In this document: one piece after another, positions 8,196-15,512 of the stretch | How the letters are laid out: each line of letters begins with the position of its first letter | Numbering within the stretch: position 1 is the first letter of the stretch | Source: Planctomycetia bacterium | GTDB lineage: Bacteria > Planctomycetota > Phycisphaerae > Phycisphaerales > SM1A02 | Length of the DNA: 20,560 bases | Direction: 5' to 3' | Assembly (NCBI GenBank): GCA_009936695.1 | Contig: JAACEA010000254.1 | Location: 1 to 20,560 of the forward strand | Notes under the pieces: model-generated | Databases searched by the model: none | What the model saw: only the letters and a program-made list of their open reading frames with translations | What the model was told of the DNA's origin: nothing | Position numbers and translations under genes: made by a program

Positions 8196-9173
8196 GTGGC
8201 GAAGAAGCAGCGTGGAGCGGAAGACGTCGCGAACTCCGGGGGCGATCGCCGACCGTGGCTTGGATCGCATCTGTCCATCGCGGGCGGGATGCACCATGCG
8301 CTGGAAGCGGCCGAGACGCTCGGTTGCGACTGTGTCCAGGTGTTCACCAAGAATCAGCGGCAGTGGAAGTCGAAGCCACTCGCCGAGGGCGACGTCATGG
8401 CGTGGAAGGCGGGCATCGAGCGGCTGGGCTGGACCGATCGGCGGAATCGAGTGGTCAGTCACAACAGCTATCTCGTGAACATGGCGTCGCCTGATTCCGA
8501 GGGTTGGGAGAAGTCGGTCACGCTTCAGCGCGACGAACTGGAACGATGCGAGGCCCTCGGGATCCCCGCCTGTGTCGCGCATCCGGGTGCCCATCTGGAG
8601 TCGAAGCGGAAGCCCGGCGAGCCGAACGTGCTCGGGGTCGCACCGACGCCCGCCGAGGAGAAGGGGCTCGGTCGCATCGTGGCCGCGCTCGATCGACTCG
8701 AGCGGGAGACCCGGGGGTTCGAGGTTCGGACCGCACTCGAGAACACGGTGGGAAGCGGGACCAATCTCGGGTACGACCCGGGTCACCTCGCGTGGATTCG
8801 GGACCGGGTCGCGGCACCGGAACGGGTCGGTTTCTGTTTCGACACGTGTCATGCGGTCGCCGCGGGCCACGACATGTCCACCGTCACGAAGGCGCAAAGC
8901 GTGCTCGCCCGACTCGACGCGACCTGCGGGCTCGATCAAGTGATCGCGGTCCATCTCAACGACTCGGTCGGTGATCTCGGCAGCCGGAAGGACCGGCACG
9001 CCCATATCGGACATGGGACGTGCGGAATCCCCTGTTTCGAAGCCGTGCTGGGGGTTCCCGCGTGGCAGGAGATCCCGATGGTGCTCGAGACGGAGAAGGA
9101 AGGCGGGCTCGACGGCCGATCCTGGGACGCGATCAACCTCGAAATGCTGGGTTCCTTGTCACCTCGTGCCTGA
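8196..9173 (+). CDS. nfo: Endonuclease IV (deoxyribonuclease IV, AP endonuclease)
   Basis: The enzyme cuts the backbone 5' to abasic sites and trims damaged 3' ends during base excision repair. The fold is the xylose-isomerase-like TIM barrel. All nine metal ligands of the trinuclear zinc site appear to be present: His89 (VSHNSY), His129 (AHPGAH), Glu182 (ALENT), Asp216 and His219 (FDTCHA), His253 (VHLNDS), Asp266 and His268 (DRHAHIGHG) and Glu298 (LETE). At 325 residues it is longer than the typical 280; the excess is a polar N-terminal extension before GSHLSIAGGM and an insert around residues 134-155. GTG 8196 is chosen because AAGGAG sits eight bases upstream. The gene starts 14 bases after the preceding stop, consistent with an operon. 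Confidence 0.95.
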   Translation: MAKKQRGAEDVANSGGDRRPWLGSHLSIAGGMHHALEAAETLGCDCVQVFTKNQRQWKSKPLAEGDVMAWKAGIERLGWTDRRNRVVSHNSYLVNMASPDSEGWEKSVTLQRDELERCEALGIPACVAHPGAHLESKRKPGEPNVLGVAPTPAEEKGLGRIVAALDRLERETRGFEVRTALENTVGSGTNLGYDPGHLAWIRDRVAAPERVGFCFDTCHAVAAGHDMSTVTKAQSVLARLDATCGLDQVIAVHLNDSVGDLGSRKDRHAHIGHGTCGIPCFEAVLGVPAWQEIPMVLETEKEGGLDGRSWDAINLEMLGSLSPRA

Positions 9174-9232
9174 TTATGCCGACGGAAGACACGTGGAGGG
9201 CTGATCCTCCGCACCCGAGGCTTGAATCAACC

Positions 9233-10258
9233 ATGTCCAAGAATCCACTGCTCATCGTCCTTTCCTTGCCCCTCGTGCTCGCCGCATGCAGGAGTGGAGG
9301 CAACGAACAGAGCGAGGACTCGTTCTCGCTGCCTGCGCCCACTCGCGTCGTCGCCGATGTCCGGGAGCCGACCGCGATCCAGAGTTTCCGCAATGACGAA
9401 GGTCGGGCGGCGATCGAGGCCGGGGATCATGAGAAGGCCATCCAGATCTTCGAGGAACTCCTCGATGAGAATCCATCGCTGACCGTCGCCTACATCGGGA
9501 TCGGGGTCGCGTACGAGGACATCGGTGAGTACGAGCGCGCCGAACCGGCCTTCGCGCGTGCGACCCGTCTCGACCCGAGGAACTTCGAAGCCCAGCTGGG
9601 ATACGGTGAAGTGCTTCAGGTCCTTGGCAAGCTTCGTGAAGCGATTCGGGCGTATCAGCAGGCGCTGGCCGTGGATCCGAACAGCGTCGAGGCGCTGGTC
9701 GGCATGTCGAGCTCCTATCTCGGGTTGGACATGGCGTCGAACGCCATCGCACCCGCGGAGCAGGCGGTGGTGCTGTCCCCGGACGACGGCCGCGCCCGCG
9801 CCGATCTCGGCGAAGCCTACATGCGGGTCGACCGGATGAGCGATGCCATCGACGCCTTCGAGATCGCGCTCGAACTTCTGGGCAACGAGCCGGCGGTGAT
9901 TCGAAGCCTGGTGGAGTGCTACGCCAGCGAGGAGCGATTCGCGGAAGCGATCAACGCGGGGCAGGTCCTGGTCGCGATCGAACCGGCTCCGCAGGCGTGG
10001 GAGCGACTCGGTCGCGCCTACTTCCGGCAGGGTGACTACGACGGAAGCCTCGAGAGCTATCGTCGGGCCGTCGAGCTGGACCCCCGGTACTGGCCCGCCC
10101 TCAACGGCATCGGGGTCAACGAACTCAACGAGTGGCTTCGTTCCGACCGCACCGAGGCCGCGGCCCGGGAGGCGGCCGGTGAGGCGTTCCGAGCGAGCCT
10201 TCGCGTGTACCCTGAGCAGCCCAAGGTCGTCCAGTTGCTGACGACCTATCCGCTGTGA
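9233..10258 (+). CDS. TPR-repeat lipoprotein
   Basis: This is a 341-residue lipoprotein. The N-terminus SKNPLLIVLSLPLVLAACRSGG has a clear lipobox (LAAC, lipid-bearing Cys19). After a short polar linker the protein is made of tetratricopeptide repeats from about residue 55 to the end, roughly eight 34-residue helical pairs such as AIRAYQQALAVDPNSVEAL and SLESYRRAVELDPRYWPAL. TPR solenoids bind other proteins, so this is probably a periplasmic or outer-membrane-associated scaffold; the partner is unknown. The frame is open upstream to 9020, overlapping nfo; ATG 9233 is chosen because it gives an immediate lipoprotein signal. It lies 59 bases after nfo and 16 bases before queF, probably in the same transcription unit. 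Confidence 0.88.
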   Translation: MSKNPLLIVLSLPLVLAACRSGGNEQSEDSFSLPAPTRVVADVREPTAIQSFRNDEGRAAIEAGDHEKAIQIFEELLDENPSLTVAYIGIGVAYEDIGEYERAEPAFARATRLDPRNFEAQLGYGEVLQVLGKLREAIRAYQQALAVDPNSVEALVGMSSSYLGLDMASNAIAPAEQAVVLSPDDGRARADLGEAYMRVDRMSDAIDAFEIALELLGNEPAVIRSLVECYASEERFAEAINAGQVLVAIEPAPQAWERLGRAYFRQGDYDGSLESYRRAVELDPRYWPALNGIGVNELNEWLRSDRTEAAAREAAGEAFRASLRVYPEQPKVVQLLTTYPL

Positions 10259-10274
10259 CCCGACAGGACACGCC

Positions 10275-10649
10275 ATGCGACCGATCGCCGAAGAGATCCT
10301 CGAGTTCTTCGACAACCCCGGAGCCGAGCCCTACGTCATCGAACATCGGCACGAGGAGTTCACCTCCGTCTGCCCGATGACCGGCCATCCCGACTTCGGG
10401 ACCATCATGCTCCGCTATCAGCCCGCCGCGGTCTGCGTCGAGCTGAAGAGCCTCAAACTCTACTTCCACGCGTTCCGCAACGAAGGCATGTTCTTCGAAG
10501 CGGTGACCAACAAGATCCGCGACGACCTGGCTCGAACCACGAGCCCCGTCTGGATGCAGGTGGTCAGCGACTGGAAGGGACGCGGTGGGGTCAAGAGCCG
10601 GGTGATCGCGCCCTGGGGCGACGTGCCGCCGGAGTTCCGGGCGGGCTGA
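10275..10649 (+). CDS. queF: NADPH-dependent 7-cyano-7-deazaguanine (preQ0) reductase
   Basis: QueF reduces the nitrile of preQ0 to the aminomethyl group of preQ1, a late free-base step in making the tRNA base queuosine. The 124-residue product fits the short, single-domain QueF class related to GTP cyclohydrolase I. Diagnostic features are EFTSVCPMTGHPDFG, with nucleophile Cys33 (forms the thioimide) and proton donor Asp40, and the QueF motif ELKSLKLYFHAFRNEG at residues 56-71. AGGA at 10264-10267 is the likely ribosome binding site. No other queuosine genes are in the window. The 3' end faces a minus-strand gene with only six bases between the stops. Confidence 0.94.
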   Translation: MRPIAEEILEFFDNPGAEPYVIEHRHEEFTSVCPMTGHPDFGTIMLRYQPAAVCVELKSLKLYFHAFRNEGMFFEAVTNKIRDDLARTTSPVWMQVVSDWKGRGGVKSRVIAPWGDVPPEFRAG

Positions 10650-10655
10650 ACGCGA

Positions 10656-13334
10656 TCAGCCGCCGAAGAAGATCGTGGCGCCCTCGATGGATTCGATGCC
10701 GTCGAAGTCGTTCAGGCCTTCGAATCCCTTTCGGGCCGGTTCGGATCGTGGCGCCTTCCTCACGACGTCGGACTGTGCGGGCGTGAGAATCGACAGGAGG
10801 CTTCGAACGGTGCGTTCGTCGAGTTCGGTTCGGGCGAACCTCACCTGTTTTCGGTCGGCACCGGCCTTCTGCATCCTGCTCATGTCGAACGCGGCCCCGG
10901 GCATCGGCATGCCACCCTCGGCACGCCGCTGGATCGCCACCAGCGAGCGGCACGCGGCGGTCCATTCGGTCAGCCATTCCGCCCGCAGATCGATGATCGC
11001 GGTTCGCTGGGCGGCATCCAGATCCGGCAGCGCGAGTGCGGCGTCGAATCGAGATTCCGGGGAGTCCGGATCTCGGAAGCAGGACGGATGGGCGGCGCGG
11101 TCGACCGCAAGCAGGAAATCCGAACGTCGATCGCGCGGTAGCGCAGCGGCCATGCGATCCCGCCAGGCCGCCTGCTTCGAACGCATCGAACGCTCGAGTT
11201 CGGCACGCTGTCCGAGGGCCCGTTCGAACGCCCGGGGGATTTCCAGATCGGCGTCGGCGGTCATCGCCCCGGAGGCCATGTCGCTGAACATCTCCAGCTC
11301 CGCGGCCTGCACGATTCGATCCAGTTCGATCGACGCCTTCGCCCGATCGAACTGGGCGGCCGTCATCTCCGTCGCGTACTCCACCCCCAGCGTCCCGGCC
11401 AACGAATCGGTGACCTCGGTGACGATCTTCTCCAGATCGAGGTTCGCCAATTGATCGCCGTTCGAGCCGATGCTCATCCCGGGGTGCGATCCGATGCTTG
11501 CGATCGCGATTTCACGTCGTCGCCTCCGGACGGTCGCGTCGAGCACCTGCTCGCCGTCGATCAGGACCGCGAGATCGCGGAAGAGCGCGGCGTCGAGCGC
11601 GTCCGCTTCGTCGAGGATCCGCAGACGCAGCGATGCGGTCCGATCGATCGCGTTCCTCCGGCCATCCAGCGTCGTCTCGTCGGCGTTCATGGCCGGAAAT
11701 CCGGCGACCCGACTCGACCGCCAGTCGGCGACGGGGCCCTCGTCCAGCGCCTCCCATGCATCCCGATAGTCCGCGAAGAGCGAGTCGGCGATCGATCGCA
11801 TCCCGTTCGCGACGCCAAGGCGTTCGAGGATCAGTGCGTAGGCGGCTGGTTCGATCGGTCGCGGAATTCGTTCTCGAGCACCGCGGAACCAATCGGCCGG
11901 ATCACCACCCATCTCCAGCATCGGTGATTCGAGATCACCGAGATCGTCGAGATCGAAGCTGGCATCACCGATCACCATGATGGATGTGCCGATGGCGGTG
12001 GCACCGTCTTCGCCCCCGAAGAAGATCTCCTTCGGCGCGACCGGGGCGTTCCGTCGGGCGAGTACGGTCGGGGCGATGGCTTCGAGGCGGGCACGAACCT
12101 CGCGATCGAGCGTTGAGCGTTCCGCGAGAATCCGTCCGCTCGCCGACGTCGGCTCGGGGTTCGAACCGGCGACCACCTCGCCGTCGGAACCGATCACGGT
12201 CAGGCTGATCGCGGACATTCCCATGACCGTCTCGTTCGACGATTCCTCGCCATCGCGAATCTCCTTCGTGATCGCCCGGAGCAGTCGAGCCTCGATCTCG
12301 GCGTGCCGGATTCGCCACGATGACTCGAGGGCTCGAATCTCCTCCATCGTTTCGGCCTCGATCACGCCTCGTTCCTCGGCCTCGACCGCGGACTCGAAGA
12401 GGCCTCGAGGGGACGTGCGGTCTGGAAAGATCGCGGGAAGCGTCGCCTGGCGCCAGGCGTCGTCGATCGCGATGGCGAACGGTTCACCGTCCCGAAGACC
12501 CTGCGTGAGCTCGTCGTGGAACGCGGTGTCGGCCTGAAGGATGCTCGCCTGAAGCACGCGGGCATCCTCCGAAGCGATCGACTTCGCGGCCTGTCGAGCG
12601 CGGAGCCACGAATCGATCATGCCTTCGCGGCCGTCACCAGCGACCGCCAGTATCTGGAGATCCGGTGGTTCGACGTCACGCATCGCTTCGGCGGCCCGGA
12701 GCGGGCGTTCGATGACGAGATCGGCGAGACGTTCGAGGCGTTCGGTCCGGCTCCGGTCGTGATCGAGCGCCCGGTTCCTCATCGCGTCGTCGATGACCCA
12801 TGCCGGGTCGCCATCGCCGTCGGCGACCACGGCCTCGAGCACCTGGGTCGGTTCGATGCGGATTCCTCTGGAGAACCTCCGGCCGATCACCGCATGGGCG
12901 CGATCCCGCGTTCGGCGGGCGGCGGCACGTTCGATCGCGTCGGGATCGAGGCCCGCGAGCGTCAGTTCGCTGAAGAGCGTTCGATCCAGGGCGGCGATCG
13001 CGGAAAGGAGTCGCCGCCGATCCTCGATCTCGGCTCGGATCAGATCGGGATCCGGTGATTCGAACATTCCGGAGCCTTCCCGTCGCCGCTCGAGCCAGGC
13101 CTCGATCCGGCCGTTTCGGAGTGTTTCCATGGCGGCGAGATATCGCGCCATCGGTTCGTCGATCAGGGTTGCCGGTGGATCGGTGATTCCAGCGCCTTCG
13201 AGGAGCCGTTCGAGTGCCGCCGAGGAGACGGGATCCGGAAGGCCGCGAGCACCCTGGGCGTGGGCCGCCGGGCTGGTGGCCGGGGCGATCAGAAGGAATG
13301 CCAGGCAGGTGAACAGGAGACGGGAGTTGCCCAT
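10656..13334 (-). CDS. Large exported protein of unknown function, internally duplicated
   Basis: I do not recognise a family. The chosen start (ATG reading down from 13334) gives a signal peptide, MGNSRLLFTCLAFLLIAPA to AHAQG (cleavage near residue 28), so the 892-residue protein should be exported; a GTG at 13412 would add 26 residues and hide the signal. The body is mostly charged amphipathic helices. Residues about 36-441 and 494-892 appear to be two diverged copies of one module: IAALDRTLFSEL pairs with ADALDAALFRDL, DDAWRQATLPAIFPDR pairs with AAWRDRMAAALPRDRR, and both copies end in a short segment closing with FFGG. An acidic linker (SFDLDDLGDLESPMLEMGGD) sits between them. There are no evident catalytic motifs or membrane anchors after the signal. 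LTPAQSD near residue 850 faintly recalls LTxxQ envelope-stress proteins, but that is weak. Confidence 0.8.
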   Translation of the reverse strand: MGNSRLLFTCLAFLLIAPATSPAAHAQGARGLPDPVSSAALERLLEGAGITDPPATLIDEPMARYLAAMETLRNGRIEAWLERRREGSGMFESPDPDLIRAEIEDRRRLLSAIAALDRTLFSELTLAGLDPDAIERAAARRTRDRAHAVIGRRFSRGIRIEPTQVLEAVVADGDGDPAWVIDDAMRNRALDHDRSRTERLERLADLVIERPLRAAEAMRDVEPPDLQILAVAGDGREGMIDSWLRARQAAKSIASEDARVLQASILQADTAFHDELTQGLRDGEPFAIAIDDAWRQATLPAIFPDRTSPRGLFESAVEAEERGVIEAETMEEIRALESSWRIRHAEIEARLLRAITKEIRDGEESSNETVMGMSAISLTVIGSDGEVVAGSNPEPTSASGRILAERSTLDREVRARLEAIAPTVLARRNAPVAPKEIFFGGEDGATAIGTSIMVIGDASFDLDDLGDLESPMLEMGGDPADWFRGARERIPRPIEPAAYALILERLGVANGMRSIADSLFADYRDAWEALDEGPVADWRSSRVAGFPAMNADETTLDGRRNAIDRTASLRLRILDEADALDAALFRDLAVLIDGEQVLDATVRRRRREIAIASIGSHPGMSIGSNGDQLANLDLEKIVTEVTDSLAGTLGVEYATEMTAAQFDRAKASIELDRIVQAAELEMFSDMASGAMTADADLEIPRAFERALGQRAELERSMRSKQAAWRDRMAAALPRDRRSDFLLAVDRAAHPSCFRDPDSPESRFDAALALPDLDAAQRTAIIDLRAEWLTEWTAACRSLVAIQRRAEGGMPMPGAAFDMSRMQKAGADRKQVRFARTELDERTVRSLLSILTPAQSDVVRKAPRSEPARKGFEGLNDFDGIESIEGATIFFGG
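10659..11855 (-). repeat. Module copy 2 of the duplicated exported protein
   Basis: This encodes residues about 494-892. It starts near EPAAYALILERLG and ends at the C-terminal EGATIFFGG. Similarity to copy 1 is visible at the protein level only, so the duplication is old. Confidence 0.6.
12012..13229 (-). repeat. Module copy 1 of the duplicated exported protein
   Basis: This encodes residues about 36-441. It starts near SSAALERLLEGAG and ends at APKEIFFGG. The boundaries were set by eye from matched landmarks with copy 2 and are approximate. Confidence 0.6.
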
Positions 13335-13441
13335 GGTGGACGGATCCAATTCGGGATTGTCTGGCGGAAGGAGACTGGTACCGCTGCGATTCGCGGAAGG
13401 TGCATCAGCCACCGGTGAACCGCACGATACATGGCGAGCGG

Positions 13442-13470
13442 TTGCCTCCGACGACGGGTGAGGCGATACT
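13442..13470 (+). promoter_or_regulatory. Candidate sigma-70-type promoter of the transketolase gene
   Basis: TTGCCT (13442-13447) and GATACT (13465-13470) are separated by 17 bases and each match four of six consensus positions. Transcription would start near 13477, giving a leader of about 54 bases. It lies in the 196-bp divergent region between the exported protein (13334, minus) and tkt (13531, plus). I see no clear operator. Confidence 0.4.
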
Positions 13471-13530
13471 GCGGGGCTCGGGTCGGATTCGGCCCCTCCA
13501 TGACAACCGATCTCCCCGGAAAGGGGCCAG

Positions 13531-15498
13531 ATGTCCTTCGAAGCCGCAGTTCACGCCAAGGCCATTGATCTCGATCTCCTCGCACTCGACATGACCGCCG
13601 CCGCGGGAAGCGGCCATCCGACCAGTGCCATGAGCATCGGGCATCTGGTGACCGTCCTGATGTACGACCACATGCGCTGGACGCCCGCGGATCCACGGAA
13701 TCCCGCTTCGGATCGACTCGTGCTGAGCGAGGGGCACGCGGTGCCGATGGTCTACGCGGCTTGTGGAGATCTGGGCGTGGGCATCGGGCGCGATGGCGAT
13801 GAGCTCCGTCCGATGACCCGGAAGGACTGTCTCGCACTGCGCGACGACGCGTCGATGATCGACGGTCATCCCAATCCGGTCGAGGGCTTTCCCTTCTTCG
13901 ACGCCGCGACTGGTTCGCTCGGTCAGGGACTCTCGGTCGCCGCGGGACTCGCGGTCGCCGCTCGCCTCGATGAGATCGACAAGCGGATCTTCTGCATCAT
14001 CGGAGACGGAGAAAGCCGCGAAGGGCAGATCTGGGAGGCGATCGAATTCATCGTCGACCATCGATTGACGTCGGCCGTGCCGATCTTCAACTGCAACCGA
14101 TACGGGCAGGCGGACCAGGTCTCGGATCTCCAGGGGCCCGAGGTCACCCGCGCGAAACTGGAAGCGGTCGGGTTCCACGTCGAGACGGTGGATGGACATG
14201 ATCCGAACGCGATTCGAACGGCGCTGGAGACGGCTCGGGAGCGAACGGGCCGACGCGAATGCGTGGCGATCATCGCGAACACCGTCAAGGGCTGGGGCGC
14301 AGCGTCGCTTCAGGGGGGTGGATGGCACGGCCGTCCCGCCACCGGCGAGCGACTGCGTCAGGCGAAGATGGAGCTCGGTGAGACGAATGCGAAGCACACG
14401 TCCGCGCTGGGAGCCACCGACCGGCTCCGGATCACCCCGCCCGAGGCGGTCGAGTCGATCCCGCGTGAAGCCGCCCCGCGAGAGCGCTTCACCGAAGCGA
14501 TGAAGCGATACGACATGGGCAGCACCCTCGCCACCGGCCGGCTCGCGACCCGGAAGGCGTTCGGACTCGGGCTCCGGGTGGCGGGTCACGCGCACGCCGG
14601 TGTCCACGTGCTCGACGCGGACGTGCGAAACTCGACGTTCACCGACTGGTTCGCGAACGATCGCGAACTCGCCTCGCGTTTCAGCGAGTGCAAGATCGCG
14701 GAGCAGAACATGGCGTCGGTCGCGGTCGGGATCTCGGCGGGCGGTCGCATCCCGGTGATGGCGACCTTCGGTCGTTTTCTCTCGCGGGCGTGCGACCAGA
14801 TCGAGATGGGGATCAACAGCGGCGCGAATCTCAAGATCGTGGGCAGTCACTGCGGAATCAGTCTCGCGGCGGACGGCCCGAGTCAGATGGCGCTCTCCGA
14901 CGTGCCGTGGTTCCGCTCGTTCTCGACGGTGAAGAACCATCGCGGCGAGCCGGCGTGTTGGACGCTCCAGCCGGCCGACGCCTACGCCGCGTTCGCGCTC
15001 ACTCGGACGATGATCGACCACGATGGGCCCTGCTACATGCGGGTGTTCCGTCCGGAGGTCGAGTTCCTCTACGACGACGCGACGACGTTCCGTCTCGGTG
15101 GTTTCGAAGTGCTCAACGAAGGTCGCGATCTCATGATCGCGACCGCGGGCTACATGGTCCACGAGTGCAACAAGGCGTTGGAACTGCTGGACAAGGCGGG
15201 GATCGACGCGACGCTGGTCGACATGTACTCCCTTCCCTTCGACGAGGACGGGATGCTCGACGTCGCCAACGAGAACGGCGGGAACATCCTCGTCGTCGAG
15301 GACAACTACGGCGGTGGCCTGGGTTCCGCGATCGCGGACGCGTGCACCTCGGGGGGCGATGCGTTCACGGTTCGGCAACTCCACGTCCGTCGCATCCCGA
15401 AGAGCGCACGCACCACCGACGACGTGATGCGGCAGTGCGGCCTGGACGCCGCGAGCATCACCGCGGCGGCGGCGGCGATGGTCGGCGTCTCGGTCTGA
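13531..15498 (+). CDS. tkt: Transketolase (animal-like class)
   Basis: Transketolase moves two-carbon units between sugar phosphates with thiamine diphosphate, linking glycolysis to the pentose phosphate pathway and supplying ribose 5-phosphate. All parts are in one 655-residue chain: His29 in GSGHP, His69 in SEGHA, GSLGQG (128-133), the cofactor motif GDGESREGQIWEA (158-170) ending at NCN (187-189), and the catalytic Glu391 in KIAEQNM. The sequence resembles the animal-type enzyme rather than the E. coli TktA type: compare NCNRYGQADQ with the human region around INRLGQSD, and GSHCGISLAADGPSQMAL with the human GSHCGVSIGEDGPSQMAL (from memory). GAAAGGGG just before the ATG serves as ribosome binding site. 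A neighbouring esterase converges from the other strand with a 14-base gap. Confidence 0.94.
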   Translation: MSFEAAVHAKAIDLDLLALDMTAAAGSGHPTSAMSIGHLVTVLMYDHMRWTPADPRNPASDRLVLSEGHAVPMVYAACGDLGVGIGRDGDELRPMTRKDCLALRDDASMIDGHPNPVEGFPFFDAATGSLGQGLSVAAGLAVAARLDEIDKRIFCIIGDGESREGQIWEAIEFIVDHRLTSAVPIFNCNRYGQADQVSDLQGPEVTRAKLEAVGFHVETVDGHDPNAIRTALETARERTGRRECVAIIANTVKGWGAASLQGGGWHGRPATGERLRQAKMELGETNAKHTSALGATDRLRITPPEAVESIPREAAPRERFTEAMKRYDMGSTLATGRLATRKAFGLGLRVAGHAHAGVHVLDADVRNSTFTDWFANDRELASRFSECKIAEQNMASVAVGISAGGRIPVMATFGRFLSRACDQIEMGINSGANLKIVGSHCGISLAADGPSQMALSDVPWFRSFSTVKNHRGEPACWTLQPADAYAAFALTRTMIDHDGPCYMRVFRPEVEFLYDDATTFRLGGFEVLNEGRDLMIATAGYMVHECNKALELLDKAGIDATLVDMYSLPFDEDGMLDVANENGGNILVVEDNYGGGLGSAIADACTSGGDAFTVRQLHVRRIPKSARTTDDVMRQCGLDAASITAAAAAMVGVSV

Positions 15499-15512
15499 GT
15501 CGATCCGATCGG

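Noticed and set aside
9195-9210. GGAGG-GCTGAT-CCTCC hairpin between nfo and the TPR lipoprotein gene
   Set aside because: The stem is only five base pairs with no T-run, so it is neither a convincing terminator nor, at this distance from the ATG, a ribosome binding site switch.
9020-9232. Upstream extension of the TPR lipoprotein into nfo
   Set aside because: It overlaps conserved nfo coding sequence and would bury the clear lipoprotein signal that starts at 9233.
12151-12170. GGGGTTCGAACCGG, resembling a tRNA T-arm
   Set aside because: It lies inside the coding sequence of the duplicated exported protein, and I found no matching acceptor, D-arm or anticodon stem around it.
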